From the NCBI GenBank assembly GCA_028702495.1, contig JAQVOS010000005.1:1-48850 (forward strand): a stretch of 48,850 nt of DNA, written 5' to 3'. Of the stretch, positions 1-9,490 are shown piece by piece. Position numbers and translations under genes: made by a program. A model generated the notes under the pieces. That model saw only the letters and a list, made by a program, of their open reading frames with translations, searched no databases and was not told the origin of the DNA. Within the stretch, counting starts at the first letter, position 1. Each line of letters opens with the position of its first letter. Source of the stretch: Bacilli bacterium. Its GTDB lineage: Bacteria > Bacillota_I > Bacilli_A > ML615J-28 > CAG-698.

Positions 1-1
1 T

Positions 2-30
2 ATTATACACTATCCTTGTCCCTTTGTCAA
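2..30 (-). promoter_or_regulatory. Perfect consensus sigma-A promoter, downstream of a tandem pair, firing off the left edge
   Basis: On the minus strand TTGACA (25-30) and TATAAT (2-7) are separated by exactly 17 bases, a 12/12 match to the housekeeping consensus. Transcription would start at or just beyond the left edge, so the gene served is outside the window. A second perfect promoter lies 97 bases upstream. Such closely spaced, perfect tandem promoters are typical of rRNA or stable-RNA operons in Bacilli; the identity of the target is an inference. Confidence 0.8.
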
Positions 31-98
31 CAAATTATTGCTTCTTTTCCTGCCTTTATTTGTTTTTTGAAACCTGACTGAATTTTTAAGCCTCATTC

Positions 99-127
99 AT
101 TATACTCTAGCACTTTTTCTTTGTCAA
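99..127 (-). promoter_or_regulatory. Perfect consensus sigma-A promoter, upstream member of a tandem pair
   Basis: TTGACA (122-127) and TATAAT (99-104) on the minus strand with a 17-base spacer. Both promoters share the extended start TTGACAAAG. It lies downstream of the amidase gene terminator, so it begins a new transcription unit pointing left out of the window. Confidence 0.8.
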
Positions 128-153
128 CCTTAAAATGAAGGGATTTTCATCAT

Positions 154-189
154 TTAAAAAGCCTAATGCATGGTTATCATTAGGCTTTG
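154..189 (-). terminator. Intrinsic terminator of the amidase gene
   Basis: AAGCCTAATG (159-168) pairs with CATTAGGCTT (178-187), giving a 10 bp stem with a 9-base loop. On the minus strand the stem is followed by a run of T. It lies just after the amidase stop codon. Confidence 0.85.
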
Positions 190-201
190 TTATTGAACTT
201 A

Positions 202-1290
202 TTATTGAACTTCCAATTCGAAGATTTGCTGTTTTGTCGTCTCATTGTACTCTAGTTGAACCGTTAAAGCGATAATCGTTTTTTGTTTTGGATGTGTATA
301 AAGCCCTTCTTGGGAAAAAAGATCAGGGTGAGAGGAGTTCCAAGACATTTGCACTTTTGTTTTAGGATCAAAAAGGGGTAGAAAACAATTTTTTGTAATC
401 ACTTGAGGAAGAGAAGCATACAGGTTTTTGATGGTTCCTTCAATTCTTCTTTCACCATTCATACCTAGAACAAGGGTGTCATAATGATAAGAAAGATGCT
501 TTTCATTCATAGTGAGTGTTAATTCAAGATGGACAGGCGTATCTTCTACCACTTCTTTTACCACTCCATTACGAAAGATAATGCCTTCAGGACTTATTTT
601 CCATTCAACATTGGTTATCCCACCCATATCAACCAATGCTTTTTCGACTTTTGTTGCTTCAAGGAATGATTCCCATAAGCCCGTTGTGGCCCGAATGACG
701 TTGGGACAGTTTTTGCCACTGAAGTCATTGTGTTGTTTAATGCGATCTAATCCTAATTGATATTCGTTCAACAATTGAGCCGTGAGACGAGCCATTCTTA
801 AGACAGTCAAAGCGTAGTCATTTCCTGGATTAATGCAAGATTCAATCCCAATCCCAGTGAGGTTTCCTCCTCCAATGCATTCCTGTTTATAACTTTCATT
901 ATAATAAGTGGTTCCAAACGCATGAGATCCATCCCCTGCATGCCAAGCTCTCTCGATCGTTGGAACATGATTGTAACATTCACTTTGATCAATTGAAAAA
1001 TGCCATGATGCAACACGGCCTGTTGGACTTGCTGCTTGAGCATGAATGTATCGCGACAAACCTTTTGCATTATCTTCAGGATTGGTCATCCCGGTATCAT
1101 GAATGACCACATATTCTGGTTTCATACGAACTCCAGTTTTTCCTGTTCCAGGACGAAGTTGTGTTGTTTCGCCAGGATAAATAAGATCAATGAGAGGATG
1201 AATGGGTTTTCCCCATATCAAGGGGACAAAATAATGAGCAGTTTTAGGAATAAGCATTGCTATTAGGGAGTCAAGTGCTTGTTGATTCAT
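202..1290 (-). CDS. N-acetylmuramoyl-L-alanine amidase (Amidase_2 type)
   Basis: Predicted zinc amidase that cuts the bond between N-acetylmuramic acid and L-alanine in peptidoglycan. The Amidase_2 domain covers roughly residues 55-215. Probable zinc ligands are the His in VVIHDTG (H64), the His in QHNDF and the Cys in KNCPN; AWHAGDG is another family hallmark. The C-terminal 140 residues look like a beta-rich domain of unknown role. No signal peptide or membrane segment is evident, so export, if any, is unexplained; a phage-lysin or CwlA-like cytoplasmic enzyme is possible. The ATG start is preceded by AGGAG at good spacing. It is a single gene between its own terminator and that of rny. Confidence 0.85.
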   Translation of the reverse strand: MNQQALDSLIAMLIPKTAHYFVPLIWGKPIHPLIDLIYPGETTQLRPGTGKTGVRMKPEYVVIHDTGMTNPEDNAKGLSRYIHAQAASPTGRVASWHFSIDQSECYNHVPTIERAWHAGDGSHAFGTTYYNESYKQECIGGGNLTGIGIESCINPGNDYALTVLRMARLTAQLLNEYQLGLDRIKQHNDFSGKNCPNVIRATTGLWESFLEATKVEKALVDMGGITNVEWKISPEGIIFRNGVVKEVVEDTPVHLELTLTMNEKHLSYHYDTLVLGMNGERRIEGTIKNLYASLPQVITKNCFLPLFDPKTKVQMSWNSSHPDLFSQEGLYTHPKQKTIIALTVQLEYNETTKQQIFELEVQ

Positions 1291-1364
1291 AGTTATTCTC
1301 CTATCTACGATTTGATTGTAACTTTACATAGTGTATTATATCACATTTTTTGATGAAATGATAA

Positions 1365-1399
1365 CAAAAAATCCAAAGAGAGGGATCTCTCTTTGGATT
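1365..1399 (-). terminator. Intrinsic terminator of rny
   Basis: A perfect 13 bp stem, AATCCAAAGAGAG (1370-1382) with CTCTCTTTGGATT (1387-1399), has a 4-base loop and is followed on the minus strand by TTTTTT. Confidence 0.92.
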
Positions 1400-1410
1400 G
1401 ATGTGCGATT

Positions 1411-2979
1411 TTATTTTGCAATTTCTTGAGCTCTCGTTTCACGAATAACAATGACTTTAATCGTTCCAGGATAGTTCATATTGCTTTCTATCTTTTGACG
1501 CATGTCACGAGCAAGTTTGTAAGCCTCTGTATCGTTGATTTCTTCCGGCTTTACAAGAACACGAATTTCACGTCCTGCTTGCAGGGCATAAGATTTATCA
1601 ACACCTTTGAACTCATTACAAATCTCTTCAAGTTGAGTGAGACGCTTAATATAATTATCAAGAGATTCACTACGAGCGCCTGGTCGAGCAGCAGATAAGG
1701 TATCAGCAGCGGCGACAAGATGTGCATAAAATGTTGTCGCTTCAACGTCTCCATGATGAGAAGCAATTGAATCAATAACTTCTGGTTTTTCATGGTAACG
1801 ATTTGCAAGTTCTATTCCGATATCTACATGGCTTCCTTCCATTTCGTGGTCAGCAGCTTTTCCAATATCATGAAGTAGACCAGCACGGCGAGCTAGAATT
1901 TCGTTTAAACCAATCTCAACAGCAAGCTTGCCTGAAAGGTAAGCAACCTCGAGAGAATGTGTAAGTCCGTTTTGCCCATAACTGGTACGATATTTCATTC
2001 TTCCAATTAATTTTATTAATTCAGGATGAATCTTACCAATGCCCGTATCATAAACGGCTTTTTCGCCTGCTTCACGAAGTTCTGTATCCAATTCTTTTTT
2101 GTACTTATTGACAAGTTCTTCAATGCGTGGTGGTTGGATACGACCATCTGATACGAGTGTTTCCATCACTCGACGCGCAATTTCACGGCGGACGGGATCA
2201 AAGCAAGATAGGACAACAGCTTCAGGAGTATCATCAATAATAATGTCAACTCCAGTAGCAGCTTCAATGGCTCTAATGTTACGTCCTTCACGGCCAATAA
2301 TACGGCCTTTCATTTCATCATTTGGCAATGTCACAGTGGACACTGTTTTTTCATTCACGGTTTCGTTCGCATATTGTTGGATGGCATTGGCTAGTAGACT
2401 TTGAGCCTTACGAGTGGCTTCATTTTTGGCTTTTTCTTCTTCTTCCTTGATATAAGAAGCGATTTCCATTGCCATGGATTCTTCAACACGAGCGAGGATA
2501 ATTTCACGGGCTTTATCTTGGCTAGTACCCGAGATTTCAATTAGTTTCTTTTCTTGTTCTTGAACAATTCCTTCTGCCTTACTATACTGTTTTTCAACTT
2601 CATTTTTTCGTTCATCAATGATGCGTTCTTTAGTAATAAGAGATTCTTCGCGCTTGTCAAGATTAGCACTACGATTGTCAAGTCGAACTTCACGTTGAGT
2701 GAGTTTGTTTTCTAAATCTTGTGCTTCTTTCTTTCGAGCCTTAATTTCTTTATCAGCTTCTTGTTTTAAACGATAGATTTCTTGTTTTGAGTCGAGGAGT
2801 TGTGCTTTTCGGTTATCTTCTGCTTGCTTCTTTGCATCTTCTAAAAATTTTGCAGCTGTTTTTCCGGCTTTTTTAAGTCGTAAATGGACGATTAAGTAAC
2901 CAAGCCCGGCTCCTAATACAAATAGTACGAGGTAGATAGAAATATCAACAAGAACGTTTGCATAAATAAATGCTAGCAT
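1411..2979 (-). CDS. rny: Ribonuclease Y
   Basis: Membrane-anchored endoribonuclease that starts mRNA decay in Bacillota. An N-terminal membrane helix (about residues 7-30) is followed by a long charged coiled coil (about 40-200), a KH RNA-binding domain with the [11 protein letters not shown] motif, and an HD phosphohydrolase domain with [12 protein letters not shown]. The 522-residue length is normal for the family. GGAGGTG lies just before the ATG. It has its own near-consensus promoter upstream and follows the recA operon, as in Bacillus, where cinA is also present; cinA is absent here. Confidence 0.97.
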   Translation of the reverse strand: MLAFIYANVLVDISIYLVLFVLGAGLGYLIVHLRLKKAGKTAAKFLEDAKKQAEDNRKAQLLDSKQEIYRLKQEADKEIKARKKEAQDLENKLTQREVRLDNRSANLDKREESLITKERIIDERKNEVEKQYSKAEGIVQEQEKKLIEISGTSQDKAREIILARVEESMAMEIASYIKEEEEKAKNEATRKAQSLLANAIQQYANETVNEKTVSTVTLPNDEMKGRIIGREGRNIRAIEAATGVDIIIDDTPEAVVLSCFDPVRREIARRVMETLVSDGRIQPPRIEELVNKYKKELDTELREAGEKAVYDTGIGKIHPELIKLIGRMKYRTSYGQNGLTHSLEVAYLSGKLAVEIGLNEILARRAGLLHDIGKAADHEMEGSHVDIGIELANRYHEKPEVIDSIASHHGDVEATTFYAHLVAAADTLSAARPGARSESLDNYIKRLTQLEEICNEFKGVDKSYALQAGREIRVLVKPEEINDTEAYKLARDMRQKIESNMNYPGTIKVIVIRETRAQEIAK

Positions 2980-3046
2980 TCCTGCACCTCCATATTGTTT
3001 TTTTGTAAATAATATATTTAATCTTTGCCAATTGTCTACTAACTCA

Positions 3047-3075
3047 ATTATACACTAAGGAAGGGTCATAGTCAA
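3047..3075 (-). promoter_or_regulatory. Promoter of rny
   Basis: TTGACT (3070-3075), a 17-base spacer and TATAAT (3047-3052) on the minus strand, followed by a leader of roughly 60 bases before the rny ATG. Confidence 0.82.
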
Positions 3076-3095
3076 ATTAAATATTTATTTCAACA

Positions 3096-3128
3096 TAAAA
3101 TCAACCACCGCGTTTAGCGGTGATTGAT
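3096..3128 (-). terminator. recA terminator overlapping its stop codon
   Basis: A 12 bp stem with one G-U pair is formed by 3100-3111 and 3117-3128 with a 5-base loop. The left arm on the minus strand is the last codons of recA, and the TAA stop starts in the loop. The T-run is short (TTTT). Confidence 0.75.
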
Positions 3129-4124
3129 TTCTTGTTTTTTTGCTTTTAAAGCTTCACGAATTTTTATTTCAATGACTGAAGCAAGATTTGGATTTTCTTT
3201 TAAATACTTTTTAACGTTTTCTCGACCTTGACCAATGCGTTCTTCATCATAACTAAACCAAGAGCCACTCTTCTTAATGATGTCATGTTCCACACCCAAA
3301 TCGATGAGTTCTCCTTCACGTGAAATTCCTTCACCGAAAATGAGTTCAACATCACAATTACGGAATGGGGGAGCCACTTTATTTTTGACAACCTTGACTC
3401 TTGTGATGGTTCCAATCGCAGTGTCTCCTTGTTTGATTTGTTCAACGCGTCGAATATCAAGGCGAATGGTTGCATAAAACTTTAAGGCTCTTCCTCCTGA
3501 GGTGGTTTCTGGAGAACCAAACATAACGCCTACTTTTTCACGGATTTGGTTGATAAAGATGACGACAGTGTTGGTTTTACTAATGATTCCACTGAGTTTT
3601 CTCATGGCTTGGCTCATGAGTCGAGCTTGTAACCCAATGTGAGAATCCCCCATGTCGCCATCAATTTCAACCTTTGGTACAAGTGCAGCAACCGAGTCTA
3701 CGACAACAATGTCGACGGCATTGCTTCGAACGAGGTATTCAACAATTTCAAGTGCTTGTTCACCCGTATCAGGTTGTGATAATACAAGATTATCAATGTC
3801 GACTCCTAGTTGTTTTGCATAGCGTGGATCAAGAGCATGTTCAGCATCAATGAAGGCCGCATAGCCACCCGTCTTTTGAGCTTGAGCAATCGCATGTAGG
3901 GCAAAGGTAGTTTTCCCACTACTTTCAGGTCCATAAATTTCAATGACACGGCCTCGTGGATACCCTCCAACACCAATTGCAGCATCAAGAGCCAGTGATC
4001 CTGTTTGAATCACTTCCATATCTTCAAAGCTTACATCACCAAGTTTCATAATTGAACCTTTACCAAATTGTTTTTCAATTTGTTTAAAGGCTTCTTCAAG
4101 ATTTTTTTTACGAGTTTCTTCCAT
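3114..4124 (-). CDS. recA: DNA recombination protein RecA
   Basis: ATP-dependent strand-exchange protein of homologous recombination and activator of LexA cleavage. The Walker A motif GPESSGKTT lies near residue 65, Walker B is [12 protein letters not shown], and the loop motif [12 protein letters not shown] is present. The 336-residue length is close to the family norm, with a short C-terminal tail that lacks the usual acidic stretch. AAGGAG precedes the ATG. It starts 11 bases after pgsA and is probably transcribed from the promoter upstream of the oxidoreductase gene, which would link it to a housekeeping operon. I see no obvious LexA box before it. Confidence 0.98.
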   Translation of the reverse strand: MEETRKKNLEEAFKQIEKQFGKGSIMKLGDVSFEDMEVIQTGSLALDAAIGVGGYPRGRVIEIYGPESSGKTTFALHAIAQAQKTGGYAAFIDAEHALDPRYAKQLGVDIDNLVLSQPDTGEQALEIVEYLVRSNAVDIVVVDSVAALVPKVEIDGDMGDSHIGLQARLMSQAMRKLSGIISKTNTVVIFINQIREKVGVMFGSPETTSGGRALKFYATIRLDIRRVEQIKQGDTAIGTITRVKVVKNKVAPPFRNCDVELIFGEGISREGELIDLGVEHDIIKKSGSWFSYDEERIGQGRENVKKYLKENPNLASVIEIKIREALKAKKQEINHR

Positions 4125-4135
4125 ATTTTTTCTCC

Positions 4136-4741
4136 TTATTTTGTTTTGAGGATAACATCTTTATTCTTAATAAAATAATCAATACCGGAAACAAGGGTTA
4201 GAATCGCTGCAAGATATAATAAAACGGTTCCGACGATGTTTTGACCCTCTCCATAATTTAGACCCGCGATTAAACTAAAGGGATAATTATTGAGTAGTAA
4301 TACAATTACCACAAGCATTTGTGAATTGGTTTTGAGTTTACCGAGCATACTCGCAGCAATGACGACTTGATTACCCGCAGCTAGCACCCGAATCCCCATG
4401 ACGAGAAACTCTCGGGCGATGATAACCATCACAATCCAACCGGGGATTCGTCCCATTTCCATGAGGATGATAAAAGCAGAAAACACAAGAAGCTTATCAG
4501 CTAAAGGATCCATAAATTTCCCAAAGTCAGTGACTAAATTGTACTTCCGAGCGATGTATCCATCAAGAAAATCGGTAAAGGATGCAATGACAAACACCAC
4601 AAGAACTAGAAGATCTGATAGTGTTACCCCTGAAAATAGAGTGATGGCTTTTAACGCGGGAATCATCGCTAGTATGATAATGACGGGGATCAAGCATACG
4701 CGAAGTAATGTTAGTTTATTAGGCAAATTCATTGATTTCAT
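4136..4741 (-). CDS. pgsA: CDP-diacylglycerol-glycerol-3-phosphate 3-phosphatidyltransferase
   Basis: Integral membrane enzyme making phosphatidylglycerol phosphate, the committed step of anionic phospholipid synthesis. The CDP-alcohol phosphatidyltransferase signature DG(x2)AR(x8)G(x3)D(x3)D is complete, reading from [10 protein letters not shown] through [10 protein letters not shown]. Several hydrophobic segments span the 201 residues. The ATG overlaps the TGA stop of the upstream oxidoreductase gene (ATGA), with GGAG upstream, so the two are translationally coupled. The pgsA-recA adjacency is conserved in Bacilli. Confidence 0.95.
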   Translation of the reverse strand: MKSMNLPNKLTLLRVCLIPVIIILAMIPALKAITLFSGVTLSDLLVLVVFVIASFTDFLDGYIARKYNLVTDFGKFMDPLADKLLVFSAFIILMEMGRIPGWIVMVIIAREFLVMGIRVLAAGNQVVIAASMLGKLKTNSQMLVVIVLLLNNYPFSLIAGLNYGEGQNIVGTVLLYLAAILTLVSGIDYFIKNKDVILKTK

Positions 4742-5892
4742 TTTATTTCTCCTTTAATTTTGTGTGCTATATCAATACAAGCAGCATACGCACTTGCCCA
4801 TGCAAAATGAAGATTGTATCCACCACAAGCACCATCAACATCTAATACTTCCCCGATGAGATAGAAATTGTTGGTTAGGAGCGATTCAAAGCTCACAGGG
4901 TTCACTTCATTCATAGGAATTCCTCCACGAGTCACTTGAGCATTTTGATACCCATAAGTTTCTGTGGGGTGTAATAAAAAGTGATGCAAGTGATATATTA
5001 AGTCATGAAGTGGATCTTGTTTATATCGTTTTAATACGTCCAAGGCGAGCATTTTTGGTAAGATGCCTGCTAATCGCTTACCTTCATCCTCTGCTTGTAT
5101 AAAGGTTCGAAGGGTTTCATCTCTAAAGTCGGGAACAAGATCAAGCGATAAGGAGGTGCTATCCCTCCAATATCGTGATGCATCAAGTGCAAGAATACCC
5201 GATAATCCTTCATCTTTAAAAAGGACTTCACCCTGCCCTTTCCATAGTTCCCTCTGTTCTTTGATAACGGACAGAGCGACTTTCATTCTGAGCCCCGATA
5301 GGGCTTTTAAAGATTCTTTGGTTTTCAAGGCAACAAGGGTGGGGAATAGGGGGGTACAAGTGTGACCTAAATCTTGCGCTAATTGATATCCCTCATAACG
5401 AGTCACTCCGACCATTCCTCCGGTCGCAAGGACGACAACATCCACATTTTCAAGTTGATATGCTTTTGAATAAACCAGGAAGTGGGCGCATTTTTTGATA
5501 TGACTTGCATCAAATGTAACAACTTTGATGCCGAGTTCATCGATTTTTCTTAAGAACACATCTAAAACAGAACTTGCTTTTTCACTATACGGATATAAGC
5601 GTCCTTCTTCATCTTCACGAATGAGTAAGCCCCATTTTCGGAATGTGGAAACACATAGTTCTGGGGTAAAGTGACGAATTGCATGAGCAATAGATGGGGA
5701 ATTATAGTAATAAACGTCCATATTTCGATTGGACAAGTTACATTTTCCATTCCCAGTCACGAGAATTTTTTTGCCAATGCGATCTTGTTTTTCTAGTAAG
5801 ATGACTTCGACATCCTCTTGTAACATTTCTTTTAAAAAGATGCTGCAAAATAAACCAGCAGCTCCCCCACCGATGATTGCGACTTTTCTCAT
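4738..5892 (-). CDS. HI0933-family FAD-dependent oxidoreductase (YhiN-like)
   Basis: Flavoprotein of the HI0933/YhiN family, often labelled NAD(P)/FAD-dependent oxidoreductase or aminoacetone oxidase-like; the physiological substrate is not settled. The dinucleotide-binding motif IGGGAAGLFCS is at the N-terminus, followed by the family motif VTGNGKCNLSN near residue 46 and a C-terminal FAD-contacting segment around EVLDVDGACGGYNLHFAWAS. The 384-residue length fits. It opens an operon with pgsA and recA and overlaps pgsA by 4 bases. Confidence 0.88.
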   Translation of the reverse strand: MRKVAIIGGGAAGLFCSIFLKEMLQEDVEVILLEKQDRIGKKILVTGNGKCNLSNRNMDVYYYNSPSIAHAIRHFTPELCVSTFRKWGLLIREDEEGRLYPYSEKASSVLDVFLRKIDELGIKVVTFDASHIKKCAHFLVYSKAYQLENVDVVVLATGGMVGVTRYEGYQLAQDLGHTCTPLFPTLVALKTKESLKALSGLRMKVALSVIKEQRELWKGQGEVLFKDEGLSGILALDASRYWRDSTSLSLDLVPDFRDETLRTFIQAEDEGKRLAGILPKMLALDVLKRYKQDPLHDLIYHLHHFLLHPTETYGYQNAQVTRGGIPMNEVNPVSFESLLTNNFYLIGEVLDVDGACGGYNLHFAWASAYAACIDIAHKIKGEIK

Positions 5893-5912
5893 TATTTTTC
5901 ACCACACACTTC

Positions 5913-5941
5913 ATTATACAATAATCTTGAAAAAAAGACAA
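5913..5941 (-). promoter_or_regulatory. Promoter of the oxidoreductase-pgsA-recA operon
   Basis: TTGTCT (5936-5941), a 17-base spacer and TATAAT (5913-5918) on the minus strand, about 20 bases before the oxidoreductase start. Confidence 0.75.
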
Positions 5942-5997
5942 CGACAATTGATTGATAAATGATCAAAAGTTACTTCCTTAACTTTGTGAGATTTTAC

Positions 5998-6026
5998 TTG
6001 CTTTTTCGTGTTTTTTTTGCTAGAAT
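5998..6026 (+). promoter_or_regulatory. Promoter of rpsT
   Basis: TTGCTT (5998-6003), 17 bases, then TAGAAT (6021-6026) with an extended TG one base upstream. A second possible -10, TATAAT (6028-6033), overlaps further downstream but lacks a matching -35. Confidence 0.6.
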
Positions 6027-6054
6027 ATATAATGTATCATTTGGAGGTAGAAAC

Positions 6055-6318
6055 ATGGCACATATTAAACAACAAGCGAAACGTAACATCACGAATGAAA
6101 AGAAACGCTTACTGAATGCCGCTTATAAATCTTCGGTCAAGACAACTGTGAAAAACGTTGAAAAAGCAGTTGCAGCCAAAGACTTACCTGCTGCAGAGAC
6201 TGCACTTGTTGCAGCTTTTGAAAAACTTGACAAAGCAATTTCTAAAGGTTTCTTACATAAAAATAATGTTGCAAGACACAAATCTCGCTTACAAAAATTG
6301 GTTAACACCCTAAAATAA
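6055..6318 (+). CDS. rpsT: 30S ribosomal protein S20
   Basis: Small, Lys/Ala-rich primary 16S rRNA-binding protein. Family features are the start MAHIKQQAKRN, internal ANKKKRL-like NEKKRLLNAA, and the C-terminal NNVARHKSRLQKLV. The start at 6055 was chosen over the longer open frame because TTGGAGGT lies directly upstream and it gives the usual 87-residue length. It is divergent from the oxidoreductase operon and convergent with holA, matching the holA-rpsT neighbourhood of Bacillus. Confidence 0.97.
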   Translation: MAHIKQQAKRNITNEKKRLLNAAYKSSVKTTVKNVEKAVAAKDLPAAETALVAAFEKLDKAISKGFLHKNNVARHKSRLQKLVNTLK

Positions 6319-6343
6319 AAATATCCATAAGGATATTTTTATT
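6315..6343. terminator. Bidirectional terminator between rpsT and holA
   Basis: AAAATATCC and GGATATTTT form a stem with a 4-base ATAA loop and have T-rich flanks on both strands, serving rpsT on the plus strand and holA on the minus strand. Confidence 0.8.
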
Positions 6344-6344
6344 T

Positions 6345-7301
6345 TTATAATCCGAACAAAAATAATTCTAAACCGGTCGTTGCTTCAATTTGACCGGTTT
6401 TTATTTTGTAATCCAAGTCGGCTAATTTTTGAATATGATCTTTGATAAGATCGCTATGAAAAACCTTGGCGTTTTTTATCATGTAGTAGGCTCTCCCAGA
6501 AGAAACACCAAGGGTACTAGCAATATCGTTTTGACTATACTGAGCAGCAATAAGATGGCTTATGGCGAGATTGTCCATCATCGAACGTGCAACCATTGAT
6601 ATTAGCTGAGTTGCATCTTTTCCACTCTTAATCAATTCTTGATAAGTTGTAATGGTTTTTTCTTTGTTTTTTTCAAGGATAGCGTTACTGATGGCAAATA
6701 TTTCTTGTTCTAATTCCTTGGTTACCACTTCATTCACATCTTTAGCAGTGATAATTTTGCGGCCATTGACATAGTTAATGAGTTTGTTTACTTCATTTTT
6801 TGCATTCAATAAATTTCGACCCAATCGATTGAAGAATAGTTTAACCACATCGTCACGGATTTCGATGCCCTCAAGAGCAAATTGACGTTTTAGCCATCCT
6901 TCTTCTTCAATGGGGGTGAGTTCTTTGGTTTCACTAACCTCGGCCACTTTGAGAAGTTTTTTTACCACTTCTTTCCGTTCGTCTAGTTTGATATTGGTTG
7001 CATCAATGATGAGAACGGTTGTTGCAAGAGGATGATCCAAATAATCCATTAAAGTGGGAATATCATGAGATAAATCACCTTTTTGAGTGGATAAAAAGGT
7101 GGGATTTTTTAAAACGATAAGCTTTTTATCCGTGATAAAAGGCATTGTAATGGCATCTTGCATCGCCATTCCAACATTGATTTCATCCATATCATAGATA
7201 ATCATATTATCTTCATTCCCGTGATGGGATTTGATAACTTTATCCATTTTATTCTTAATGATGAGTTCTTCTGTTCCACAAAATAAATACACTTGATTCA
7301 T
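6345..7301 (-). CDS. holA: DNA polymerase III subunit delta
   Basis: Clamp-loader delta subunit, which opens the beta sliding clamp. The N-terminus MNQVYLFCGTEELII matches the family start; ELTPIEEEGWLKRQF, RLGRNLLNAKNEVNKL and the C-terminal DYKIKTGQ segment are typical. The start at 7301 is preferred because it begins at the family's usual first strand and gives 318 residues; longer in-frame starts would run back towards comEC. It follows comEC with a 35-base gap, the order known from Bacillus (comEA-comEB-comEC-holA). Confidence 0.92.
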   Translation of the reverse strand: MNQVYLFCGTEELIIKNKMDKVIKSHHGNEDNMIIYDMDEINVGMAMQDAITMPFITDKKLIVLKNPTFLSTQKGDLSHDIPTLMDYLDHPLATTVLIIDATNIKLDERKEVVKKLLKVAEVSETKELTPIEEEGWLKRQFALEGIEIRDDVVKLFFNRLGRNLLNAKNEVNKLINYVNGRKIITAKDVNEVVTKELEQEIFAISNAILEKNKEKTITTYQELIKSGKDATQLISMVARSMMDNLAISHLIAAQYSQNDIASTLGVSSGRAYYMIKNAKVFHSDLIKDHIQKLADLDYKIKTGQIEATTGLELFLFGL

Positions 7302-7336
7302 AACATTCACCCATTTCATTATAGCACAAAGAATGA

Positions 7337-9490
7337 TCAAAACAAAGGATAATTTTGAAAGCGAAATCCATCTTTCACTCCTTGATACCAATAAGTGATG
7401 GTATAGTAAATCGAAGTAGAATAAGTGATGATGTTTTCCTTGTTTAGCCGCTTTAGAACTTCTGCTGTCGGAAATTGATACTTACTTGTTTGACCTGTTT
7501 GAATGATGGCATAAGTGGGTTTTATGCGTACGAGAAACGATGAACTAGTCGCTGTATTACTACCATGATGACCGACCTTGAGGATATCCACAGGAAGTGA
7601 GGGTAGGGCTTCTTCGATGGCAATAGAAGCATCTCCCATAAATAAGAAAGCTTTATTGTGAATTATTGTATATAATACCAGACTTTCATCATTTAAATCA
7701 AGAGCATTTTTGTTGGGACTAAGGACATCAAAAGTGTATTCACGACACTGAATTTGATCTCCTGCTCTCACATGTATGGCATTTGGAAAAAGAGAAGAGT
7801 AGCTTGATGTGATGAGTTTTTGAATACGAATATGTCGCCTCATATAATCAAATTCCCCAAAGTGATCATCGTGATCATGGGTGATAAAGAGGATATCAAG
7901 GTTATTAATTCCTTCACTTAAAAGAAAATTTGTTACTTCGTGATTTTTTCCAATACCAGTATCAATCAGAATATTAGTTTTTTTATGAGGGCTGCTGATC
8001 AGAATGGCTTCTCCTTCGTAACAATCGATAAATACGACGCGTCCTTCCTTTTCAAAATGACCACTGAGGGTCCCAACGAGAAGAAAAATGGCTAAAAGTA
8101 AAAGATAAACACTACGTTTCTTTCGATTCTTATAATGATAGACCCCACAGTATACGAGAATATAATAAAAGATAACTGCTATTGGAGGGAATGTGGGGGC
8201 TTGATAAGGTATGAAAACAAAACTCATGAGTGAAGACATCCACTCAAAAGCCTTCATCATCGCCACAAACAAGCTTTGAATGGGACAAAACACGAGAGTG
8301 ATTAAAGAAGCAGGCATCACAATCGAACTGACGAGGACAATAAATACAACATTTCCCAAAAAACAAATCACGTTCATTTCATGATTCATTGTAATGATTA
8401 AGGGAAGTGTAAGGATTTGAGAGCCAAGGGATATCACCATGATTTTAGCCACTGAGCTTGCCTTTTTTAGAAGGGGTGATAAAATAATAATCATTGTGGC
8501 AACTAAAAAACTAAGACAAAAGCCTGCATGATGAATGTAGTAAGGATTGCAATAGACAAAAACAATGAAAAGAATACTGATGATATCCATAGATGAGAGT
8601 CCAAGTTTCCATTTGCGATTGGCAAGGGCAAAATAAAACATCGCCGTTGCGCGCAAAATGGAGGGAGAAAATGCCGTCACTACACAATAACAAAAAAGAA
8701 AGATTACTAAAAAGCGATTTTCATTGCGCCAATGGAACTTTGTAAAAAGAGTATGAATGAGACCAATAATGAGACCAACATGAAGTCCCGATACGGCAAA
8801 TAAGTGAACTAGTCCATTCATTGATAGGGATATTTCAAATTCTTCGGAAAAGCCACTACGATCTCCAAATAAAAGACCAGTCAAATAACTACAAGCCTCT
8901 TCGCTAAAACAAGTTGATAAATACGTTTCTAGCCCATCCTTCATCAACCATATTGATAATGGTCGCCTGATTTTTGTGATGTTATCGGTTTTAATGATTC
9001 CGATGATGTGTTGATATTTTAAATACTGGGTGTAATTAAACCCCCCAGGGATGTGGGGAGGGCCACTCTCTTCAAATTCACCGTATACTTCAATTTCATC
9101 ACCCACTCGAAAATGCTCTTCTGCTGTTGAATAAATGAGTAGTTTCTTGTAACCACACTCTATCAGTAATTTTTGATAAGTGGATTTTTCTTCTGACTCA
9201 ATAATGATTCCACTATAAATATCACCTCCCAAAATAGGAAGACGCAGAAGCCCTCCATAAAGCAGCATCCATCCTGCCGTTATGATGAAAGTGATGCATC
9301 CTATCATGCGATTTTTTCGACACAAAATAAGAAGATATCCCACTAAAGGAATGATATACCATAGATTTATGATGGATAGACTTCCTAAAACGACCCCAAA
9401 TGCCACCAAAAAGAAGTTGTTCTTTAAAAGAAGAAATACTCGATGATGAATAATGAGACTACAAACAGATTGAATTTTTAATTTTAGCAT
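7337..9490 (-). CDS. comEC: ComEC competence DNA channel with C-terminal metallo-beta-lactamase domain
   Basis: Polytopic membrane protein that carries single-stranded DNA across the membrane during natural transformation. It has N-terminal membrane helices, an OB-like extracytoplasmic region, the central Competence domain with GLLFGDRSGF and LFAVSGLHVGLIIG, and a C-terminal metallo-beta-lactamase domain with HDHDDHFGEFD and KVGHHGSNTATS that may degrade the non-transported strand. The full three-part architecture is intact. The start is uncertain: ATG at 9490 and ATG at 9517 both overlap the end of comEA and neither has a strong ribosome binding site, so translational coupling is likely. comEB is missing between comEA and comEC. 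Confidence 0.93.
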   Translation of the reverse strand: MLKLKIQSVCSLIIHHRVFLLLKNNFFLVAFGVVLGSLSIINLWYIIPLVGYLLILCRKNRMIGCITFIITAGWMLLYGGLLRLPILGGDIYSGIIIESEEKSTYQKLLIECGYKKLLIYSTAEEHFRVGDEIEVYGEFEESGPPHIPGGFNYTQYLKYQHIIGIIKTDNITKIRRPLSIWLMKDGLETYLSTCFSEEACSYLTGLLFGDRSGFSEEFEISLSMNGLVHLFAVSGLHVGLIIGLIHTLFTKFHWRNENRFLVIFLFCYCVVTAFSPSILRATAMFYFALANRKWKLGLSSMDIISILFIVFVYCNPYYIHHAGFCLSFLVATMIIILSPLLKKASSVAKIMVISLGSQILTLPLIITMNHEMNVICFLGNVVFIVLVSSIVMPASLITLVFCPIQSLFVAMMKAFEWMSSLMSFVFIPYQAPTFPPIAVIFYYILVYCGVYHYKNRKKRSVYLLLLAIFLLVGTLSGHFEKEGRVVFIDCYEGEAILISSPHKKTNILIDTGIGKNHEVTNFLLSEGINNLDILFITHDHDDHFGEFDYMRRHIRIQKLITSSYSSLFPNAIHVRAGDQIQCREYTFDVLSPNKNALDLNDESLVLYTIIHNKAFLFMGDASIAIEEALPSLPVDILKVGHHGSNTATSSSFLVRIKPTYAIIQTGQTSKYQFPTAEVLKRLNKENIITYSTSIYYTITYWYQGVKDGFRFQNYPLF

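Noticed and set aside
2099..2404. 101-codon open frame opposite rny
   Set aside because: Antisense shadow of a strongly conserved gene; no ribosome binding site or family features.
4398..4757. 119-codon open frame opposite pgsA
   Set aside because: Antisense shadow; pgsA motifs are complete on the other strand.
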